DNA of 64,000 bases, taken from the NCBI GenBank assembly GCA_020072585.1, contig JAIQGL010000026.1:116913-180912 (forward strand). Reading direction: 5' to 3'. Source of the DNA: Terriglobia bacterium. GTDB taxonomy: Bacteria > Acidobacteriota > Terriglobia > Terriglobales > Acidobacteriaceae. Positions 23,814 through 33,275 of this stretch are shown one piece after another. Every line of letters starts with the position of its first letter. Position 1 is the stretch's first letter. The translations under genes and the position numbers were made by a program. Below the pieces are notes generated by a model. The model was given only the letters and a program-made list of their open reading frames with translations. It did no database searches and was not told the DNA's origin.

Positions 23814-26789
23814 ATGAAAATTTTCAGGCGGTGGATCGGCACTTCGATCATGGTGGCGGTGTTAGCGGGGCTTACCTCGGAGACAGCGATGCTGCACTCG
23901 CAGCAAATGGAAGCCACTAGAGGGACGATTTCCTATGAAGGGCAGAGGGTCTCCTCAGTGCTGCTGGCAGGGCAGTCGGACGGAAATCTCAGGAAGCTGC
24001 GTGCGCTGATCGTGCAACCGATCAACGCACCGTATGCGCAAGCCAAGGTGGATGAAACCGTGGCAGCGCTACAAAACGGGGGATTTAAGGATGTAGAAGT
24101 CCAGGTATCTCCGGCGGCAGAAGGCGTGCGTGTCGTGTTTATCCTGAAGCCGGCTTACTACTTTGGCGTTTTTACTTTTCCCAAGGCAGAGAAAACCTTC
24201 TCGTACACAAGACTGCTGCAAACGGCGAACTATACCAAGCAGGAGCCTTACTCGCAGGAACGAGTGGAAGAGGCAGAATCAAACCTGCTCGAATTTTTTC
24301 ATCGTGCCGGCTACTTCACAGCGACCGTGGAGCCTAAGTTACAGACCGACCATGCGCACGGCGTAGTCAACGTGGTGTATGACATCAACCTGAAGAGGCA
24401 CGCCAAGTTTGGCAACGTGATTATTCAAGGTGTTTCTGAGCCGCAAAGCAGGCGGTTGGCGGCTGCCCTGCATTCGATCCGTGCACGAATCAAGGGCGCG
24501 TACCTGAAGCCGGGGAAAACATATTCCCTCAAAAAAGTGGGCGCTGCCACCAGTCTTCTTCAGAAACAGCTGGGGGAGCAACACTTTCTTGCGGCCAGGG
24601 TCAAGCTGGTTTCCACGATTTACAACCCGGAGACCAACCGAGCTGACGTGACTTTTGATGTAACGGAGGGGCCGCACATCGAGATCAAACTGGCCGGCGC
24701 GCATATCTGGGCACGCACACAAAAAAAGCTTATCCCCATGTACCAGGAAAACGCTGTGGATGCCGACCTGGTCAATGAAGGCGCACAGAACCTGACGTCA
24801 TACTTTCAGTCAAAAGGCTATTTTGACGCGAAGGTGGAGAGCCGGATTGAAAAGCAGTCTTCCGGCGTGACCGTTTTGTACCAGATCACCAAGGGCAAAC
24901 GCGGCAAAGTGGAATCCATTGAGTTTCACGGCAACGATCACTTTACCGACAAAGAACTCAGGACGAAGGTGCCGGTCAGCAAGCGTGTGCCACTCCTGCC
25001 CTTCTCGCACGGAAAGTACAGCGAACAGCTTGTGCGCAAGGGCGTGAAAAATATTGAAGGGTTTTACCGCGGCGCCGGATATAGCCAGGTAAAGGTCACG
25101 CCAAAAGTGGTGAACAAGGACAATGAACTCCAACTTGCGTTCCAGGTGGAGGAGGGCGTGCGCGATGTGGTGGACTCGCTGCAGCTGGAGGGAAATAAAT
25201 CGCTCACCCAGCAGCAGCTTGCGCCCAAGGGAATGAATCTGGAGCCGGGGAAGCCGTATTCCACGCAGCTGCTGAATAAGGACCGCGAACAGATCATGGC
25301 AACCTATCTCGACAAGGGATATCTCACCATGACGCTTAAATCGACGGTGCAGCATGCGAAAAACGATCCGCACCATGTGCAGGTGGTTTACGAGATCGAT
25401 GAAGGGCCGCAGGTGCATACGGTCAGCGTGGAACCGGTAGGTTCACAGCACACCCGCCCGGAGATCATCGCGCGCAATGCAAACATCAAGACCGGCAAGC
25501 CCCTGAGTCAGACGGCGCTGCTGCGCGGTGAAAGCCAGCTTTACACGTTGGGTGTGTTTGACTGGGCCAGCGTGGATACACGGCGCCCAATCGTTGAAGA
25601 TCCTCAGGCAGATGTACTGGTCAAGCTGCACGAATCCAAGCGGAACAGCATCGCCTACGGATTTGGGTTTCAGGTAATCAATCGCGGCGGAAGCATTCCC
25701 AGCGGCACCATCGCGTTGCCCGGGCTTCCACCCGTAGGTCTGCCAACAAAGTTCGCCACCAGCCAGCAGACATTCTGGGGGCCGGAAGGCTCCATTGAAT
25801 ACACACGAAGAAACTTCCGTGGACGCGCGGAGACGGTGACGCTCTCCGCGTTTGGCGGACGGCTGGACCAGCGGGCCTCAGCGAGCTGGGCGAACCCCAC
25901 TATCTGGAATACCGGCTGGAGTTCGACGGTCACATTCTCCGCCGAACGGACAAGCGAGAACCCGATTTACACAGCACGCCTGGGTGGTGCGGGAGTCCAA
26001 TTTCAACATTATCTCGATAAGGACCGGCAAAAATCGGTGATCTTCCGGTATGACTTCCGGCGGACGAACCTGGCGAACATTGCCATACCGAACCTTGTAC
26101 TGCCTGAGGACCAGAATGTCAGGCTGTCGTCGCTCTCAGCTTCCTTCAGCCGTGATTCCCGAGACAACCCGCTGGATGCGCACAAAGGTATTTACGAGAG
26201 CTTCCAACTGGATATGAACCCGAGCTTCCTGGGTTCCACTACAAGTTTCGGCCGCTTTCTGGGACAGACCGCTTACTATCGCTCACTCACGAGCGATTCC
26301 TCATTGGTCTGGGCCAGCAGCCTGCGCGTGGGAGGGGAGCACGCATTTGGGGGGCGGCACATTCCCATCAGTGAGAGCTTCTTCTCTGGCGGCGGAAGCA
26401 CGCTGCGCGGTTTCAGCCTGAATGGCGCCGGACCGCAACGCACTGTATCAGTATGCCCGGCAGACAATCCGGGCTGCACGGACACCATCAGCGTGCCAGT
26501 TGGCGGAAGGGAGCTTGTCATATTCAACTCTGAGCTGCGCTTTCCGTTGGGTGTCTCCATGCCGCTGCTTGGCGGACGACTGGGTGGCGCCGCTTTTTAT
26601 GACGGAGGAAATGTTTACACCAACCTCCGTTTCAGCAACATCTTTTCCGGTTTCACTCACACGGCCGGCTTTGGGCTGCGTTACAAGACGCCAGTGGGAC
26701 CAGTCCGCATTGACATTGGGCATCTGTTGAACCCTCCGCCGGGAGTCAAATCATTGCAGCTCTTTGTGACCCTGGGGCAAGCATTTTGA
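23814..26789 (+). CDS. Omp85-family outer-membrane assembly protein (TamA/BamA-like)
   Basis: A 991-residue outer-membrane protein. After a signal region come about eight POTRA-like units, each ending in a G-Y/F-x-x-V pattern (for example HRAGYFTATVEPKL, QSKGYFDAKVES, YRGAGYSQVKVTPK, LDKGYLTMTLKS). The C-terminal third is a 16-stranded Omp85 barrel with the lid-lock region ISESFFSGGGSTLRGF and a final strand ending in Phe (LFVTLGQAF). Canonical TamA has three POTRA domains and BamA five, so this one is extended. It is followed 16 bases later by a TamB gene, and is therefore likely the outer-membrane half of a TamA-TamB-type system for barrel insertion or lipid transport. Confidence 0.92.
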   Translation: MKIFRRWIGTSIMVAVLAGLTSETAMLHSQQMEATRGTISYEGQRVSSVLLAGQSDGNLRKLRALIVQPINAPYAQAKVDETVAALQNGGFKDVEVQVSPAAEGVRVVFILKPAYYFGVFTFPKAEKTFSYTRLLQTANYTKQEPYSQERVEEAESNLLEFFHRAGYFTATVEPKLQTDHAHGVVNVVYDINLKRHAKFGNVIIQGVSEPQSRRLAAALHSIRARIKGAYLKPGKTYSLKKVGAATSLLQKQLGEQHFLAARVKLVSTIYNPETNRADVTFDVTEGPHIEIKLAGAHIWARTQKKLIPMYQENAVDADLVNEGAQNLTSYFQSKGYFDAKVESRIEKQSSGVTVLYQITKGKRGKVESIEFHGNDHFTDKELRTKVPVSKRVPLLPFSHGKYSEQLVRKGVKNIEGFYRGAGYSQVKVTPKVVNKDNELQLAFQVEEGVRDVVDSLQLEGNKSLTQQQLAPKGMNLEPGKPYSTQLLNKDREQIMATYLDKGYLTMTLKSTVQHAKNDPHHVQVVYEIDEGPQVHTVSVEPVGSQHTRPEIIARNANIKTGKPLSQTALLRGESQLYTLGVFDWASVDTRRPIVEDPQADVLVKLHESKRNSIAYGFGFQVINRGGSIPSGTIALPGLPPVGLPTKFATSQQTFWGPEGSIEYTRRNFRGRAETVTLSAFGGRLDQRASASWANPTIWNTGWSSTVTFSAERTSENPIYTARLGGAGVQFQHYLDKDRQKSVIFRYDFRRTNLANIAIPNLVLPEDQNVRLSSLSASFSRDSRDNPLDAHKGIYESFQLDMNPSFLGSTTSFGRFLGQTAYYRSLTSDSSLVWASSLRVGGEHAFGGRHIPISESFFSGGGSTLRGFSLNGAGPQRTVSVCPADNPGCTDTISVPVGGRELVIFNSELRFPLGVSMPLLGGRLGGAAFYDGGNVYTNLRFSNIFSGFTHTAGFGLRYKTPVGPVRIDIGHLLNPPPGVKSLQLFVTLGQAF

Positions 26790-26805
26790 AGACAGGCGTT
26801 TTGAA

Positions 26806-29800
26806 ATGGTGAACAACTTGAAGAAGTCGAAAAAAATAGCTTTGTGGATACTGTCAGCGATTATAGTCCTGGCGGCCGCTGCTGGAATCACGCTGGTACT
26901 ACTGCTTCAGCACAGCGAGAGTTTCCGCCGGGACATCCTGGCTAAAGCAGGGAACAGCATTCAGGAATCCACAGGAGCGCGGCTTGAAGTGCGCGATTTC
27001 AGACTTCGACTGTCAAACCTGAGCGTGGACCTCTACAACGTTACGGTGCATGGCACTGAGGCTGACCCGAACAAGCCGCTGCTTCAAGTCGATCATCTGC
27101 AAGCAGGGCTAACGATCGATTCGCTGCTTAAGCAGAAATGGCACGTCAGAGATATTATCGTTGACCATCCGGTGGCACGCATGACGGTCAACAAGGCAGG
27201 CGAAAACAATCTGCCCAAGCCGCCGAAGAAGAGCGACAGCAGCAGCCGGACGAACATTTTTGACCTGGCAATCGGCGAATTGCGGCTCAACCGCGGCGAA
27301 ATCTATTACAACGACCAAAAGATCCCGCTTGAGGCCGACCTGCATGACTTGAAGATCAATGCGAATTACGACCCCGCCCAGAACAAATATTCAGGCGATC
27401 TCGGCTACCACAATGGAAGAGTTGTGTATGGTAAATATGCGCCGGTCGAGCACAGCCTGGAGGCAAAATTTGGCGTCACGCCGCAGATATTCACGCTCGA
27501 TAAGCTTGAACTTGCCACCGGCAAATCACAAGTAGCTCTGAACGCCACTATAAACGATTACAGCTCCCAGAACGTGAAGGCGGAAGGCACTTACGAAGCT
27601 ACGCTGGCGGCTGGCGATTTCCAGAGAATCCTGAAAGACCCTTCGCTTCCCACGGGAACAGTGAAGTTGACAGGCCAAGTGAAGTATCAGGCGGAGCCAA
27701 ACAAGCCCATGCTGAAGACGGTTTCAGTGGCCGGTAATATCAGCAGCTCCGGGCTGGGGGTGAAGACGCCGTCACTGCAAACCGAGGTTCGCGACCTCTA
27801 TGCGCATTACAAGTTGGCGAGCGGCAATGCCGAGGTCAATGATATTCGCGCCCGCATCATGGGCGGGACGCTGAGCGGGAGGCTAACAATCCGGGATGTG
27901 GCGGGCGTGTCAGAGGCGCGGTTGCAGGCTTCATTGAAAGGCGTATCACTTGAGCAGGCGCAGACGGCAACGCACAACGATTCATTGCGGCAGGCCCACC
28001 TGAGCGGCAAAGTGAGTGCGGATGCGACCGCACACTGGAGCAAGGCCATGAAGAACCTGGTGGCGCATAGCGATGCAACGATCAAGGCCAGCCTGGGGCA
28101 GGGCCGCGCAACGCCGCTGGATGGAGTTATCCATGCCGATTATGCGGCTGCGCACAAGGAACTTGCTCTGGCACAAAGCTACATTCGTACGCCGCAAACG
28201 GTCGTCAACCTGAACGGCAAAGTCAGTGATCACTCACAGCTGCGGGTTGCGCTTCGCACGAAGGATCTGCACGAACTTGAAACTCTGGCGGAAGCGCTGC
28301 AAGCGCCTGCTCCGGGAAAACAGCCTGAGCCGCTTGGGCTCTTCGGCACGGCAAACATCCAGGCTACCGTCAGTGGCTCACTGACAGCTCCACAGATCAA
28401 CGGACAGATAGATGCCCGCAATCTTCGCGTGAAGGGCAGCTCATGGAAGGTGCTGAGTACCAATTTCAACGCGAACCCCACGCAGGTGACATTGAGCAAT
28501 GGCGATCTGGAAGCTGTTCCGCAGGGGCGCATCAACTTCAATGCGCAGGCCAGGCTTAAACAGTGGGCTTATGGACCTTCCAGTCCGATTGCGGTGACCC
28601 TCTCGGCTTCTCAGATTTCCATCGCGGAGCTGGCGAAGCTGGCGAACCAGAGCTATCCCGTGAGTGGAACGCTGGCTTTGCATGTATCTTTGCACGGATC
28701 GCAGCTAAGCCCGGTTGGTCAGGGAACGATTACGGTGACAAAGGCAAAGGTCTTCACTGAGCCGATCCAGAACCTGAACGTGAAGTTCCAGGGCGACGGC
28801 AATGCAATCAAGGCCAATCTCACTCTACGGATGCCCGCAGGCACAGCCAATGCCGATCTGGATTTTATGCCCAAGACACAGGAGTATCGCGCGCAGGTGC
28901 AGGCCAAAAATTTCCGGCTGGAAAAACTGGAGACAGTACGCGCACGGAACATGCAGATTGCCGGCGGCTTGAACCTGAACGTGAGCGGGCGAGGCACGGT
29001 GAAAGATCCGCAACTGCAAGCGACACTCGAAGTCCCACAGTTGCAGATGAAGCAGCAGACGATTCAGGGCATCAAGCTCGAAACAACGGTCGAGAACCGC
29101 GTTGCGAATATCGCACTTGATTCTGCTGTTGCCAAAACTTATGTTAAAGCGCGCGGGACGGTTGGCATTGAAGCGCCGTATATGGCGGACGTGCATCTTG
29201 ATACAGGGCGCATCGATTTCCAGCCGCTCATGGCAATCTACGCTCCCGAGCAGGCCGCTGATGTTTCCGGGCAGACCGAATTGCACGCGACGGTGCACGG
29301 CCCGCTGGCGGACGAGGGCCGCATGGAAGCCCATGTTGAAATCCCGAACCTGGCCGTGAACTACAAACAATTTCAGCTTGCCGCCGCTCAACCCATTCGC
29401 GTGGATTACCAGAACGGCACTGCGACGCTACAGCCCACCTCGATTCGCGGTACGGGAACCGTGATGGACGCCCAGGCGGTGGTGCCCGTGACGAGCCCCA
29501 AAGCGGCGTCATTCCTGGTAAAGGGCAATGTTGATCTTCAGGTCGCGCAGCTCTTTGTGCCCGATCTACAGAGCACGGGACAAATCCAGTTTGATCTGGA
29601 TTCCAGGCGCTACGGACCAGGCGCCAACCTGAACGGCCAGATCAAGATTGTGAACGCCAATCTGCACACCATTGATTCACCGGTGGGTCTGGGCAATGCC
29701 AACGGCGTAATCAACGTGACCCAGTCGCGGCTGGAAATTGCCAGCTTCCAGGGCGAGGTAGGCGGAGGCACGATCAGTGCGACAGGCGCCGTGGCATACC

Positions 29801-30771
29801 GCCCTGCCATCGACTTTCATCTGGGCCTGACGGCAAACAATGTTCGCCTGCGCTATCCGGAAGGTGTGCGCGCGATGCTGGCTTCTAATCTGGCGCTGAC
29901 CGGCAACCCGCAAGCATCGCAGCTCAGCGGACAAGTCAAGATCCTACGCGTTTCATTTACTCCCGATTTCGATCTCAGCACGTTCATGGAACAGTTCAGC
30001 GGAGATTCGTCTGACAGTGGAACGCCCGGCTCATTCACGCAGGGCATGAAACTTGATATCGCCGTGCAGTCCACCAGTCAGATGAACCTTACAAGCAGCC
30101 AGGTGAGCCTGCGGGGCGATGCAAATCTTCGTGTGGCCGGGACCGCGGCTACTCCGGTTATGCTGGGACGCGCGAACCTTACCGGCGGAGAATTCTTCCT
30201 GGCCGGAAACCGTTACGTAGTGCAGCACGGGACCATTGATTTTCTCAATCCGGTTCGTACGGAGCCGCTGTTCAACATGCAGGTGCGAACCACCATTAAC
30301 GAATACAACATTACGCTGGGTTTGAACGGCCCAATCGAGCGCCTACAGACGACCTACACGTCTGATCCGGCGCTGCCGCCGGTGGACATTATCAACCTGA
30401 TTGCCCGGGGCAAAACGCTGGAGTCAGCGGCGGCAAACCCGAATCCTCCGGGCACGCTGGGTGCGCAGGCGGCGCTGGCCTCCACCATCAGCAGCCAGGT
30501 AAGCGGCAGGATCGCCAAGCTGGCCGGCGTTTCACAACTGCAAATTGATCCCGGGCTGGGAACGGACAACGGGCAAAATCCCGGGGCCCGAGTGGCCATT
30601 CAGCAGCGTGTGACGAGCAACCTGCTGGTTACTTTTGCGACGGACATTACTTCCACGCAGCGCCAGGCGATCCAGATTGAATATAAGTTCAATCCGAAAT
30701 GGTCTGTGAGCGGTACGCGCAACCAGAATGGCGGATTTGGAGTGGATGGACGATACAGAAAAGACTTCTAA
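26806..30771 (+). CDS. TamB-family translocation/assembly module protein
   Basis: A 1321-residue AsmA-like/TamB protein with one N-terminal inner-membrane anchor (ALWILSAIIVLAAAAGITLVLLL, about 12-34) and a long periplasmic beta-taco made of repetitive strands. The C-terminal DUF490/TamB domain is clear: GRANLTGGEFFLAGNRY, then FLNPVRTEPLFN, INEYNITLGLNGPIE and DPALPPVDIINLIARGK. It would bridge the periplasm to the Omp85 protein encoded just upstream. The order (Omp85 then TamB, 16 bases apart) is standard. The length resembles proteobacterial TamB. Confidence 0.93.
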   Translation: MVNNLKKSKKIALWILSAIIVLAAAAGITLVLLLQHSESFRRDILAKAGNSIQESTGARLEVRDFRLRLSNLSVDLYNVTVHGTEADPNKPLLQVDHLQAGLTIDSLLKQKWHVRDIIVDHPVARMTVNKAGENNLPKPPKKSDSSSRTNIFDLAIGELRLNRGEIYYNDQKIPLEADLHDLKINANYDPAQNKYSGDLGYHNGRVVYGKYAPVEHSLEAKFGVTPQIFTLDKLELATGKSQVALNATINDYSSQNVKAEGTYEATLAAGDFQRILKDPSLPTGTVKLTGQVKYQAEPNKPMLKTVSVAGNISSSGLGVKTPSLQTEVRDLYAHYKLASGNAEVNDIRARIMGGTLSGRLTIRDVAGVSEARLQASLKGVSLEQAQTATHNDSLRQAHLSGKVSADATAHWSKAMKNLVAHSDATIKASLGQGRATPLDGVIHADYAAAHKELALAQSYIRTPQTVVNLNGKVSDHSQLRVALRTKDLHELETLAEALQAPAPGKQPEPLGLFGTANIQATVSGSLTAPQINGQIDARNLRVKGSSWKVLSTNFNANPTQVTLSNGDLEAVPQGRINFNAQARLKQWAYGPSSPIAVTLSASQISIAELAKLANQSYPVSGTLALHVSLHGSQLSPVGQGTITVTKAKVFTEPIQNLNVKFQGDGNAIKANLTLRMPAGTANADLDFMPKTQEYRAQVQAKNFRLEKLETVRARNMQIAGGLNLNVSGRGTVKDPQLQATLEVPQLQMKQQTIQGIKLETTVENRVANIALDSAVAKTYVKARGTVGIEAPYMADVHLDTGRIDFQPLMAIYAPEQAADVSGQTELHATVHGPLADEGRMEAHVEIPNLAVNYKQFQLAAAQPIRVDYQNGTATLQPTSIRGTGTVMDAQAVVPVTSPKAASFLVKGNVDLQVAQLFVPDLQSTGQIQFDLDSRRYGPGANLNGQIKIVNANLHTIDSPVGLGNANGVINVTQSRLEIASFQGEVGGGTISATGAVAYRPAIDFHLGLTANNVRLRYPEGVRAMLASNLALTGNPQASQLSGQVKILRVSFTPDFDLSTFMEQFSGDSSDSGTPGSFTQGMKLDIAVQSTSQMNLTSSQVSLRGDANLRVAGTAATPVMLGRANLTGGEFFLAGNRYVVQHGTIDFLNPVRTEPLFNMQVRTTINEYNITLGLNGPIERLQTTYTSDPALPPVDIINLIARGKTLESAAANPNPPGTLGAQAALASTISSQVSGRIAKLAGVSQLQIDPGLGTDNGQNPGARVAIQQRVTSNLLVTFATDITSTQRQAIQIEYKFNPKWSVSGTRNQNGGFGVDGRYRKDF

Positions 30772-31344
30772 AACTTTGACGCCCACCGCTGCTTGAAGGG
30801 CAGGACACCAAAAGAAGTTAAGGTGCGAAGTGTTTACATGGTGTCACGGTTTGCCTCAGGCGAGGGAAAGTTGGCGTAACCGATGCCGGCAAAAGTTCCA
30901 ACAAGAGGATTCTGGCGCGGACAATCCCGGGTAGTGGTGCAATTTGAACTCACGGATGGGAGTCTAACGCCCTTAAAGTACGTCATCTCGAGCCGCGTTT
31001 TGCGACGGCGCGTACTCATCAGCGCCGGAGTAGCGGCGAGAGACCTTGTGTTGCTTTTACGGAACTGTTAGTGGGTAAGCACAAGGTCCTTCAGGGCTAC
31101 TCGCCCGCTGATCTGCCCATTCCCGCCAGAATCGGGCGAGAATGGGGCCCTGAGAGCGCGGGCTCGCTCACGCCCTTCAGGATGACGTTCAGTAGAGAGA
31201 ACATTATTGCCGTGAGTAAAGATCACGGGTTTAGAGACTTGCAACAAAGCGGAAATTCAAACTACACCACTACCCAATCCCGCCCGCGTTGGACTTTGCG
31301 CGCACGAGCAATTTATCCTTCGGTGCAAGGAATTGGAGGATTTC
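30772..31344. repeat. Intergenic region with degenerate dispersed repeats
   Basis: No protein-like frame is seen in these 573 bases. Around 30977-31060 runs GTCATCTCGAGCCGCG with a later GGCGAGAGACCTTGTG, and around 31079-31186 CACAAGGTCC followed by GCTCACGCCC and AGGATGACG. The second set of landmarks also appears at 19660-19830. These are the usual look of short dispersed intergenic repeats in Acidobacteriota genomes. Confidence 0.5.
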
Positions 31345-31872
31345 ATGAAGCGCTTTCTTGTGAGTTGTATCGTTCTTTTGTCCACTGCGGCTGTGGGACA
31401 GGCAAAGTCGCCGGTATCAGATGTTCTGCGCGAGATGCTGGCAGGCCGGGAGAAAAATACGGTGGCAGCTTTTGAAGCAATGCCGGCTGACAAGTTCAGC
31501 TACAAACCGACGCCTGAGCAGATTACCTTCGGTCATCTGGCTGCCCACATTGCATCCAGCAACTACTTCTTCTGTTCCAATGCCGGCGATGTCGCACGTC
31601 CGAAGACAGAGGAACTGAAGGGGACCGAGGACAAGGCCAAACTCGTAGCCGCCCTTAAGGCTTCTTTTGAATTCTGCCATGGCGCTCTGGCAAAAGCTGA
31701 TGATGCCAAACTGAGCGAGAACATCACATGGTTTGATGGCAAGCCGCGGCCAAGAGCATGGGCCCTGGTAACTTTGGCCGCCAGCTGGTCAGACCATTAC
31801 GGAATGGCAGCGATGTATCTCCGGCAGAATGGCCTGCTTCCGCCGACCGCAAAACCTGAAGAAAAGAAGTAA
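31345..31872 (+). CDS. Exported DinB-family protein
   Basis: A 175-residue DinB/YfiT-like four-helix protein with a signal peptide (MKRFLVSCIVLLSTAAVGQA). The metal-binding histidines of the fold are visible as HLAAHIASSNYF and SDHYGMAAMYLR. These proteins are putative thiol- or metal-dependent transferases; the reaction of the exported kind is unknown. GGAGGA is four bases before the ATG; a TTG at 31333 would include the ribosome-binding site itself and is rejected. No partner gene is evident. Confidence 0.87.
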   Translation: MKRFLVSCIVLLSTAAVGQAKSPVSDVLREMLAGREKNTVAAFEAMPADKFSYKPTPEQITFGHLAAHIASSNYFFCSNAGDVARPKTEELKGTEDKAKLVAALKASFEFCHGALAKADDAKLSENITWFDGKPRPRAWALVTLAASWSDHYGMAAMYLRQNGLLPPTAKPEEKK

Positions 31873-32149
31873 CTATTTTTTTCTTAAGACGATTGTTGCG
31901 GTTTGCGAGAAGCATCAGTCAGGTTGAAGCTTGGTGCACGACGGCGCCACTTTGGAGCCTGGAATCGTAGCCATGGCCGTGATAGCCCCTCCTGATCTGC
32001 TTCTAGAGAGGCTATTTCCGCAAGGCCCGTCCTAGTCCTAGTTGTCGTAACATCGCCATTTCACCGTCAATCACGGTTGTGAGCGCAAATGCCTGTTATC
32101 GACAGTTGCCGACCAGAGCGTAAGATTCTAACGTCAATGACCTACCGCT
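31873..32149. other. Intergenic region, nothing recognised
   Basis: Between the DinB and cupin genes there is no protein-like frame, clear terminator or repeat. The cupin gene has no obvious ribosome-binding site in its last 20 upstream bases. Confidence 0.4.
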
Positions 32150-32701
32150 ATGAACGCATTTGAGCAGACACGCCGGTCTTTCCTCTTCGCTGCGGGCGCT
32201 CTCAGCGTAAGCGGAATGTTACCGCAAGGCATTATCGAGGGTCAGGGCGCAGCATGGCAAGGATATGTGTTGGGCGCCACCGAGGGCGAACATCTCGTTC
32301 ATTTTCGTGACCATGGAAATATCTTCATCAAGCTCGGCTCTGCCACAGGCTCAGAGAATCTCGCGTTGGGGACCCAGCAAGTAAGGGTCGGTACCGGCAT
32401 TCCGATCCACCGGCACTTCAAGATGGACGAAGCCTTCTATGTTCTGGAAGGCAGCGGAATCTTCATACTGAACGATGTACGTCACTCTTTTGAAAAGGGC
32501 GGGACGATCTTCATTCCCAAAAACTCCTGGCATGGATTTGAGAATCCCGATCACGAACTCCTCCTGCTCTGGATTGTGTCGCCTGCTGGCCTGGACGGCT
32601 TTTTCCGTGAGACCTGCACTCCGCCCGGCGTACCGCCAAAACAGCTCACGCGAGAGCAGGTCCATGCGATTGCCCGGAAATATGACACGGAATTCAGGTA
32701 A
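32150..32701 (+). CDS. Tat-exported cupin-domain protein
   Basis: A 183-residue protein with a twin-arginine signal (TRRSFLFAAGALSVSG). A single cupin barrel follows: motif 1 is GTGIPIHRHFKMDEAFYVLEGSG with the metal ligands His, His and Glu, and motif 2 is FIPKNSWHGFENP with the last His. Export by Tat suggests that the metal is loaded in the cytoplasm. The enzymatic role is unknown; single-domain cupins include isomerases, dioxygenases and binding proteins. It stands alone. Confidence 0.88.
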   Translation: MNAFEQTRRSFLFAAGALSVSGMLPQGIIEGQGAAWQGYVLGATEGEHLVHFRDHGNIFIKLGSATGSENLALGTQQVRVGTGIPIHRHFKMDEAFYVLEGSGIFILNDVRHSFEKGGTIFIPKNSWHGFENPDHELLLLWIVSPAGLDGFFRETCTPPGVPPKQLTREQVHAIARKYDTEFR

Positions 32702-32789
32702 TTGACACGGTGCCGTAGCGCATCCGAATCGCATTCACAGTAAATCGGCGTAGCATCGCCATTCACTCACAACCGTAGCTCGTGGAGGC

Positions 32790-33176
32790 TCATAAGCCCA
32801 ATGCCTCCACTTGTTCCTCTGTTTCATAGCCAAGCCAGTGCGCAACTTCATGCCAGACAACTCTTTTTACTTCAGCCCGCAAATCTCCTTTTGAACACCG
32901 CAGAATGGGGCCGCGAAAAACAAATATCAGGTCGGGGGCATACTTCACCTGTGCAAATGACCGTTTCGTCCTGAATATGCCGCTGTACAAGCCCAATAAT
33001 TCAGTTCCACTGCGCCATTTCCCTCTGTTTGATATGTCCTCCAATACGTCTGGCGGAGGCTCGTCTACTATCTGAACGCCCGGGAAATCTGGCAGGTCTC
33101 TGATCTTCCGGGGCAGGGTGCTGTATGCCCACTCTACAATCTGCTCAAAGCTGTTGGGATTTGTTTCGCTATCCAT
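32790..33176 (-). CDS. Zincin-like metallopeptidase-fold protein (PF06262 type)
   Basis: A 128-residue minimal zincin. The zinc motif is HEVAHWLGYETEEQ (HExxHxxG, with a downstream Glu). It follows ILRCSKGDLRAEVKRVVW and an earlier DLIFVFRGPILR strand, as in the MtfA-unrelated small zincin family PF06262. The catalytic activity of that family is unproven. The ATG at 33176 is chosen because the family N-terminus (FEQIVEWAYSTLPRKI) begins just after it; the ribosome-binding site is weak. Confidence 0.85.
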   Translation of the reverse strand: MDSETNPNSFEQIVEWAYSTLPRKIRDLPDFPGVQIVDEPPPDVLEDISNRGKWRSGTELLGLYSGIFRTKRSFAQVKYAPDLIFVFRGPILRCSKGDLRAEVKRVVWHEVAHWLGYETEEQVEALGL

Positions 33177-33275
33177 GAGGCCAACTTTACCACCAAGACA
33201 AGCTGCGAGACGCGGGCACCTGCCAACTCGAGCGGCCATCAGGCGCCGGCGGCCATTGCCTCAGACTCGCTTTGC

